In this document: positions 8,622 through 13,310 of the stretch, one piece after another
Layout of the letters: each line of letters opens with the position of its first letter
Position numbering within the stretch: the stretch's first letter is position 1
DNA from: Beroe ovata
Taxonomy: Eukaryota > Ctenophora > Nuda > Beroida > Beroidae
Assembly: GCA_946803715.1 (NCBI GenBank)
Contig: CAMPET010000373.1
Span: 32,372-45,681 of the forward strand
DNA length: 13,310 bases
Direction of reading: 5' to 3'
Position numbers and translations under genes: made by a program
Notes under the pieces: model-generated
Told to the model about the DNA's origin: nothing
What the model saw: the letters and a program-made list of their open reading frames with translations, nothing else
The model's database searches: none

Positions 8622-8990
8622 GGTGAGGTGTCATGGTAAACGTCGCTATCACTGTCTGTGTCATCATTGATCAGACGTCTGAAATAGGGAATCGTGGTGA
8701 AACTCTAGGTCCTCTGCTATTGCCAATGTCCTTTGATTGGTTTAGTGTTAACAGAATACTGACGAGTATTGTTGATGTATCATTGCAGGTGGTGCCTGTC
8801 TCTATCAATCATTCGAAATGGAGGCTCATTCACAAACAAACATCGACGTATCACGATGTCTTGAGTGAAATACAGTGGATATTGTCATCACACAATGCTC
8901 CTTCATCAAAATAAACACTGTCACACTGTCAAATCTTACTTTTTGTCGTCACGTTGGACTATGTCGCTGTGACAGTGAGTGAATCTGATT
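8622..8990 (-). CDS. Two candidate exons of an unidentified acidic protein
   Basis: Exon 8990-8940 has acceptor gattttag and donor gtaaga. It reads IRFTHCHSDIVQRDDK after one leading base and leaves two bases over. Exon 8678-8622 has acceptor ccctatttcag and donor gtaagt and reads RLINDDTDSDSDVYHDTS. Phases match (2 to 2 to 2), joining as RDDK-K-RLINDD. The acidic, Ser/Asp-rich peptide resembles a disordered tail or linker. An upstream exon could start near 9362 (VFNLSPKFLPGSSNETRD), but its donor is poor. A short downstream end at 8575-8560 (SYIEA, stop) is possible. No family is recognised, and a plus-strand open frame (8633-8914) overlaps, so this is tentative. In the second copy of the locus, 10890-10940 repeats the first exon and the second is cut at 10596 by the N. 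Confidence 0.35.
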
Positions 8991-8994
8991 CTAA

Positions 8995-9720
8995 AATCAA
9001 CCATACTTTCCCCACACAGCTCAAACGAAATCACATAATGATTGAGTCAAGAAAAAGTACTATGTACCGTACAATCTTTAATATCTGACAATGGGCGCGA
9101 TCTCAGCGTTCGATTATTCAGCCCAATATGGACTAATACGCTCTAGTATTGAAACATCTAGTATAGAAACTTTTGTCACATTGGTGCACACCAGGGTGCT
9201 ATCATCATTTGGGCGTGTACTTAAGCTCCCGAACCAACGAAGACATGAAACGAACCACTAAAGATACTCATTATTCTTGTTGCGTCTCTAATTCCACAAC
9301 TTTCTAACGTCACGTGTTTCATTTGAGGAACCAGGCAGGAATTTAGGGGACAAGTTAAAGACCTGGATTACGATTCGAAATAAATAGTCATAATAAATAC
9401 AGAAAGAGGCTAGATCATACACAGCGAGTTAATTAACAAAGTGATTGTCCATCATGTAAAGAAATTCTCCCCCTCTTACTTTAAGAGTAACATCAATATT
9501 ACAAAGTTAGGTAGTCCATATCAAGAGACTACATTCTACACTCTACAGACTATGTTTAACTGACTATCATTTACATACTACGCGTCCGGCTATGTTTTAA
9601 ACCTAATCTCTGTGACATTCAATCAAAGATTCATTAAAAACAGATACGTCAACCCCTCGATTCCACCACACCCAATTCTCTGATTATTTGTAGACTGAAC
9701 GCCCTGACTGTGAGACCTCT
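8995..9720. other. DNAJC25 3' flank, copy 1, no recognised gene
   Basis: Downstream of the DNAJC25 stop in copy 1. I see no clear exon apart from the doubtful one near 9362. Two AATAAA words lie on the plus strand near 9378-9396 (taaatagtcataataaatac), which would suit a plus-strand transcript ending here, but no plus-strand gene was found. No canonical AATAAA is seen on the minus strand; the nearest variant is ATTAAA near 9080. Confidence 0.5.
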
Positions 9721-9721
9721 T

Positions 9722-10385
9722 CTAATCGTTCCAGTTCTCTGGTACTTTCTCCTTTTTCATCATTCTCCTGGGGGATGAAGTTGATCAGTGAGCATTGTGC
9801 AGTATGCATTCCCAAGACATTCAATGATACACTGTACATTGTGCACTGTACACTGTACATTGTGTACGGTACACACTACACAGTGTTGTACAATATATCA
9901 TACAATAGTGACTCACTTCTGCTGTTTGTACTTGCTACTGTTAGCCTTAGCCATCCTGGTCTGCTCTTCTCTTTCTTCCTCAAAAGCCTGAAACAGCACT
10001 GTATCACCCAATCATTTCCACTTGCATCACTAACACAGACAACACATTTCCACTTGCATCACTAACACAGACCATGGTCCACACGTATCTTACCAGTCTG
10101 TTGGCTTCATGCCACAGTTCCTTCCTATATAGGGAATCCTTCTTCTCTTCTGGTAACATCTGGAGAGAGGAGAAATGAACCAAACTAAAGTGATTAAGTA
10201 ACCAATCCATGAGGTGATCATGACCCCAAACACCAGACAAATTAATTACCCCCTTACTTCACCCCACCCCTTCTTGGCCAACCTCCCATTTAGCCGATGA
10301 TAAGCCCAATGCTGTCCTCGTCCTGTATTCTTTCTCCTCATCATCGTACTCTTCCCCTCTTATCGTATACTTGTAGAAACGCCGT
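9722..10385 (-). CDS. DNAJC25: Second, partial copy of the DNAJC25 3' exons
   Basis: Exons 10385-10283 (cut by the N at 10386), 10159-10094, 9987-9917 and 9767-9722. They correspond one to one with the last four exons of the complete copy to the right, with the same splice sites and phases. Against that copy the exons show seven synonymous changes, one conservative replacement (Met for Leu in TRMAKA, exon at 9987-9917) and TAG instead of TAA as stop. Nothing is broken apart from the missing 5' part. The simplest reading is the other allele left in the assembly as a separate copy; a true recent tandem duplication is the alternative. Confidence 0.85.
9828..9895. repeat. TGTAC-rich, self-complementary stretch in the last DNAJC25 intron
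   Basis: Repeated words tgtaca, gtgcactgtaca and gtacggtacac can fold on themselves in several registers. The equivalent stretch in the other copy (about 11782-11835) has a different number and order of these words, so it is a variable site. It lies within the intron before the final exon, close to its donor. Confidence 0.6.
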
Positions 10386-10386
10386 N
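10386..10386. other. Single N, probable contig join
   Basis: Lies within a DNAJC25 exon of copy 1, at the border between copy 1 and a 208-base third fragment. The sequence does not continue across it in any sense that matches copy 2. Confidence 0.85.
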
Positions 10387-10594
10387 CTTAAGCTCCCGAA
10401 CCAACGAAGACATGAAACGAACCACTAAAGATACTTATTATTCTTGTTGCTTCCCTAATTCCACAACTTCCTAACGTCACGTGTTTCATTTGAGGAACCA
10501 GGCAGAAATTTAGGGGACAAGTTAAAGACCTGCATTACGATTCGAAATAAATAGTCATAATAAATACAGAAAGAGGCTAGATCATACACAGCGA
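10387..10594. repeat. Third, 208-base partial copy of the locus between two Ns
   Basis: Matches 9220-9427 and 11176-11383. Those two are identical over most of this span, whereas this fragment differs from both at about six or seven positions, e.g. gcttccctaatt for gcgtctctaatt and caggcagaaattt for caggcaggaattt. It therefore represents a different haplotype for this stretch. There is no indel. An N lies at each end. Confidence 0.9.
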
Positions 10595-10595
10595 N

Positions 10596-11673
10596 CTATC
10601 ACTGTCTGTGTCATCATTGATCAGACGTCTGAAATAGGGAATCGTGGTGAAACTCTAGGTCCTCTGCTATTGCCAATGTCCTTTGATTGGTTTAGTGTTA
10701 ACAGAATACTGACGAGTATTGTTGATGTATCATTGCAGGTGGTGCCTGTCTCTATCAATCATTCGAAATGGAGGCTCATTCACAAACAAACATCGACGTA
10801 TCACGATGTCTTGAGTGAAATACAGTGGATATTGTCATCACACAATGCTCCTTCATCAAAATAAACACTGTCACACTGTCAAATCTTACTTTTTGTCGTC
10901 ACGTTGGACTATGTCGCTGTGACAGTGAGTGAATCTGATTCTAAAATCAACCATACTTTCCCCACACAGCTCAAACGAAATCACATTGACATAATGATTG
11001 AGTCAAGAAAAAGTACTATGTACCGTACAATCTTTAATATCTGACAATGGGCGCGATCTCAGCGTTCGATTATTCAGCCCAATATGGACTAATACGCTCT
11101 AGTATTGAAACATCTAGTATAGAAACTTTTGTCACATTGGTGCACACCAGGGTGCTATCATCATTTGGGCGTGTACTTAAGCTCCCGAACCAACGAAGAC
11201 ATGAAACGAACCACTAAAGATACTCATTATTCTTGTTGCGTCTCTAATTCCACAACTTTCTAACGTCACGTGTTTCATTTGAGGAACCAGGCAGGAATTT
11301 AGGGGACAAGTTAAAGACCTGGATTACGATTCGAAATAAATAGTCATAATAAATACAGAAAGAGGCTAGATCATACACAGCGAGTTAATTAACAAAGTGA
11401 TTGTCCATCATGTTAAGAAATTCTCCCCCTCTAACGTTAAGAGTAACATCAATATTACAAAGTTAGGTAGTCCATATCAAGAGACTACATTCTCCACCCT
11501 ACAGACTATCTTTAACTGACTATCATTTACATACTACGCTTCCGGCTATGTTTTAAACCTAATGTCTGTGACATTCAATCAAAGATTCAGTAAAAACAGA
11601 TACGTCAACCCTTCTATTCCACCAAACCCAATTCTCTGATTATTTGTAGACTGAACGCACTGACTGTTCTCCT
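10596..11673. other. DNAJC25 3' flank, copy 2, no further gene recognised
   Basis: Same content as the flank of copy 1: candidate exon at 10890-10940, plus-strand AATAAA words near 11334-11352, and an otherwise AT-rich stretch without open frames of note. The plus-strand open frame 10670-10864 repeats the one ending at 8914. Confidence 0.5.
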
Positions 11674-13168
11674 TTAATCGTTCCAGTTCTCTGGTACTTT
11701 CTCCTTTTTCATCATTCTTCTGAGGGAAAGAAGTTTATCAGTGAGCATTGTGCAGTATGCATTCCCGAGACATTCAATGATACATTGTACACTATAAACA
11801 CTGTACATTGTGCACTGTACACAGTGTTGTACAATATATCATACAATAGAGACTCACTTCTGCTGTTTGTACTTGCTACTGTTAGCCTTAGCCAGCCTAG
11901 TCTGCTCTTCTCTTTCTTCTTCAAATGCCTGAAACAGCACAGCCTACCTAACCTGATACACAGTATCACACACACATTTTCACTTGCATCACTTACACAG
12001 ACCTCACTTTTGCATAGACCATTGTCCACAAGTATCTTACCAGTCTGTTGGCTTCATGCCACAGCTCCTTCCTATATAGGGAATCCTTCTTCTCTTCTGG
12101 TAACATCTGGAGAGAGTAGAAATGAACCAAACTAAAGTGATAGAGTAACCATTTCATGAGGTGATCGTGACCCCAAACACCAGACCAATTAATTGCCCCC
12201 TTACTTCACCCCTCCCCCTTACTTCACCCCTCCCTTTCTGGCCAACCTCCCATTTAGCCGATGATAAGCCCAATGCTGTCCTCGTCCTGTATTCTTTTTC
12301 CTCATCATCGTATTCTTCCCCTCTTATCGTATACTTGTAGAAACGCCGTACATGATAGTACACAAAGTTACCCAAGTTAAACGGGCTGAAAACGTTGTAA
12401 TTGTGTCAGATGAGGTATGGAAACTACCACATATCAATCAATAGTTGTTGCATTGTCAGGTCTACTTACGCTACTAGTAATTTTATCACTAATATATCAG
12501 TCCATTCAGGCTTCTGATAGCCACCCTTGATGTCTAATTTAGACTCTATAATGTCTCGCAGTATCTTATTCTCGGCGCTTTTCTGTTCGTCTTTCGTCAT
12601 TCCCTTGAAGAACTTCTTCTCTAGCAATCCCTCTGAGTCGGCCAGTGTTTTTGCCTGCAATGAAACAAGTATGAACGACCCAGTGCAGCGAAAACGTGTT
12701 TCACACAAATTTCCTTTCAACGATACCTAATTTCTACAAAGGTACAATTGAAACTCGCGTTACGCGCGCTAGTCGCGTCCAAATTCACTCCGCGCGTTCC
12801 ATTGAGTTGTGAGATGCACTCAGCATCGTGGTACATGACGTGTAAACGCCACTTCCATTATTTGGTTGTCTTTCGCAACAATTGATATTGGTAACGTCAC
12901 ATATAGTTGCAAATGGATAACTGTCACAAGTTACTTTATCCTAACATTGCATTCTTTACATTGGGCATAGTATATGGAAAGAATTGGAACTCTTTGTAAC
13001 CTATAGCACTTCAGTAACACATATTTCATTGGTAGTAGTCAAGAATTTCTCCAACTACAATGTAAGCTGATCAGATATATGACAAGGTAAACTGACCTGA
13101 CTCCTAAGATGAGGCACGTGAAGTGCATAGTCAAGCGCTCTGTTGTATGAACTAATCTTGTGTAGATA
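11674..13168 (-). CDS. DNAJC25: DNAJC25-like ER-membrane J-protein, last six exons (5' part outside window)
   Basis: DNAJC25 is a membrane-anchored DnaJ co-chaperone of the ER; its J domain precedes the part seen here. Exons in order: 13168-13097, 12654-12470, 12385-12247, 12106-12041, 11928-11858, 11719-11674 (stop TAA). All are GT..AG with matching phases, giving 192 residues. Family landmarks in order are YNRALDY and AKTLADSEGLL (helix after the second membrane segment), LDIKGGYQKPEWTDILVI (residues about 65-82), a hydrophobic segment ending FVYYHVRRFYKYTIRG, the acidic EEYDDEEKEYRTR, LYRKELWHEAN, and a charged tail ending KRMMKKEKVPENWND. Order and spacing agree with my memory of animal DNAJC25. 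The first exon's acceptor is ambiguous: tttag before 13168 fits the family better than acaag before 13157. The donor of the third exon (GTTGGC) is weak, but the joined protein aligns without a gap. Confidence 0.88.
12195..12239. repeat. C-rich repeat varying in copy number between the two copies
   Basis: The unit cccccttacttcacccct occurs twice here and once in the equivalent place in copy 1 (about 10249-10272). It is in the short intron after the exon ending at 12247. Confidence 0.75.
12756..12802. other. CG-dense patch in a DNAJC25 intron
   Basis: Five CGCG words fall within about 47 bases (ctcgcgttacgcgcgctagt and following), while CG is sparse elsewhere. It lies in the 442-nt intron between the first two exons seen. 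It could be an unmethylated regulatory patch or a repeat remnant. Confidence 0.35.
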
Positions 13169-13247
13169 CTAAAGGATGTGGAAGTTAGATCAGTGATTAA
13201 GACATATCATACATGGGGCATAAGTCCGTTTGCCACTTTGGCCAGGC

Positions 13248-13310
13248 GCCGGTCTTACGCAGGTCTAACGCCGGTCTAATGCCGGTCTAACGCCGGTCTA
13301 ACGCCGGTCT
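13248..13310. repeat. 11-bp minisatellite running off the right edge
   Basis: Units of gccggtctaac: five full copies and a partial one up to the last base, the first two more diverged. It lies in the DNAJC25 intron upstream of the exon at 13168-13097. The array is GC-rich and may continue beyond the window. Confidence 0.9.

Larger units (their letters stand above)
8646..10385. repeat. Duplicated locus, copy 1 (ends at N 10386)
   Basis: Matches 10596-12349. From 8646 to about 9436 the copies are almost identical, apart from a 6-base insertion in copy 2 near 10985. From there to 10385 they differ by several percent, with small indels. Copy 1 ends at an N in the middle of a DNAJC25 exon at exactly the point where copy 2 continues (12349). 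Confidence 0.95.
10596..12349. repeat. Duplicated locus, copy 2 (continues into unique sequence)
   Basis: Begins directly after the N at 10595, at the base matching 8646, and runs without interruption into the rest of DNAJC25, so this copy has the intact gene context. Compared with copy 1 it has a 6-base insertion near 10985 and about 19 extra bases of a C-rich repeat near 12198-12235. Unique sequence takes over at 12350. Confidence 0.95.

Noticed and set aside
8633-8914. 93-codon plus-strand open frame, repeated at 10670-10864
   Set aside because: Presence in both copies only reflects the near-identical duplication. No domain is recognised, and it overlaps better-supported minus-strand exon candidates. 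It is kept as an alternative, not called.

Overview
The window looks like nuclear DNA of an animal with a compact, AT-rich genome. Genes are split into short exons (46 to 197 nt here) by short introns (about 84 to 530 nt) with ordinary GT..AG borders. The two recognisable genes are animal-type: an SLC38-like amino acid transporter and DNAJC25, an ER-membrane J-protein. There are no operons, Shine-Dalgarno sites or long open frames. An invertebrate with a small genome and high heterozygosity, such as a sponge, would fit, but the sequence does not settle the species. Three isolated single N bases (7811, 10386, 10595) look like contig joins.

Layout. (1) 2-109, plus strand: the 3' end of an unidentified coding exon. 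(2) About 110-3740: no recognisable gene, but a 71-nt hairpin with 22-nt arms (334-404), a three-unit tandem array in which every unit holds a consensus RFX X-box (2505-2561), a CA run and a 30-bp duplication. (3) 4016-7126, minus strand: a complete ten-exon gene reconstructed here by reading frame, splice site and phase. It encodes a 426-residue, 11-segment transporter of the Aa_trans/SLC38 type. Its introns carry several tandem repeats, one of which triplicates an intron/exon border. (4) 7130-8620: no recognised gene, several small perfect hairpins, one N. (5) 8622-8990, minus strand: two phase-compatible candidate exons of an unidentified acidic protein. (6) 8646-12349: one locus present two and a bit times (8646-10385, 10387-10594, 10596-12349) with Ns at the joins, most simply unmerged haplotypes. 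(7) 11674-13168, minus strand: the last six exons of DNAJC25 (192 residues); the J domain lies beyond the right edge. A second copy of its last exons is at 9722-10385.

The transporter and DNAJC25 share strand but nothing suggests a joint pathway. The most unusual signals are the X-box arrays and palindromes (intergenic and in transporter introns), the miRNA-like hairpin, and repeat expansions sitting on splice sites of the transporter gene. No clear new multi-gene system is visible.
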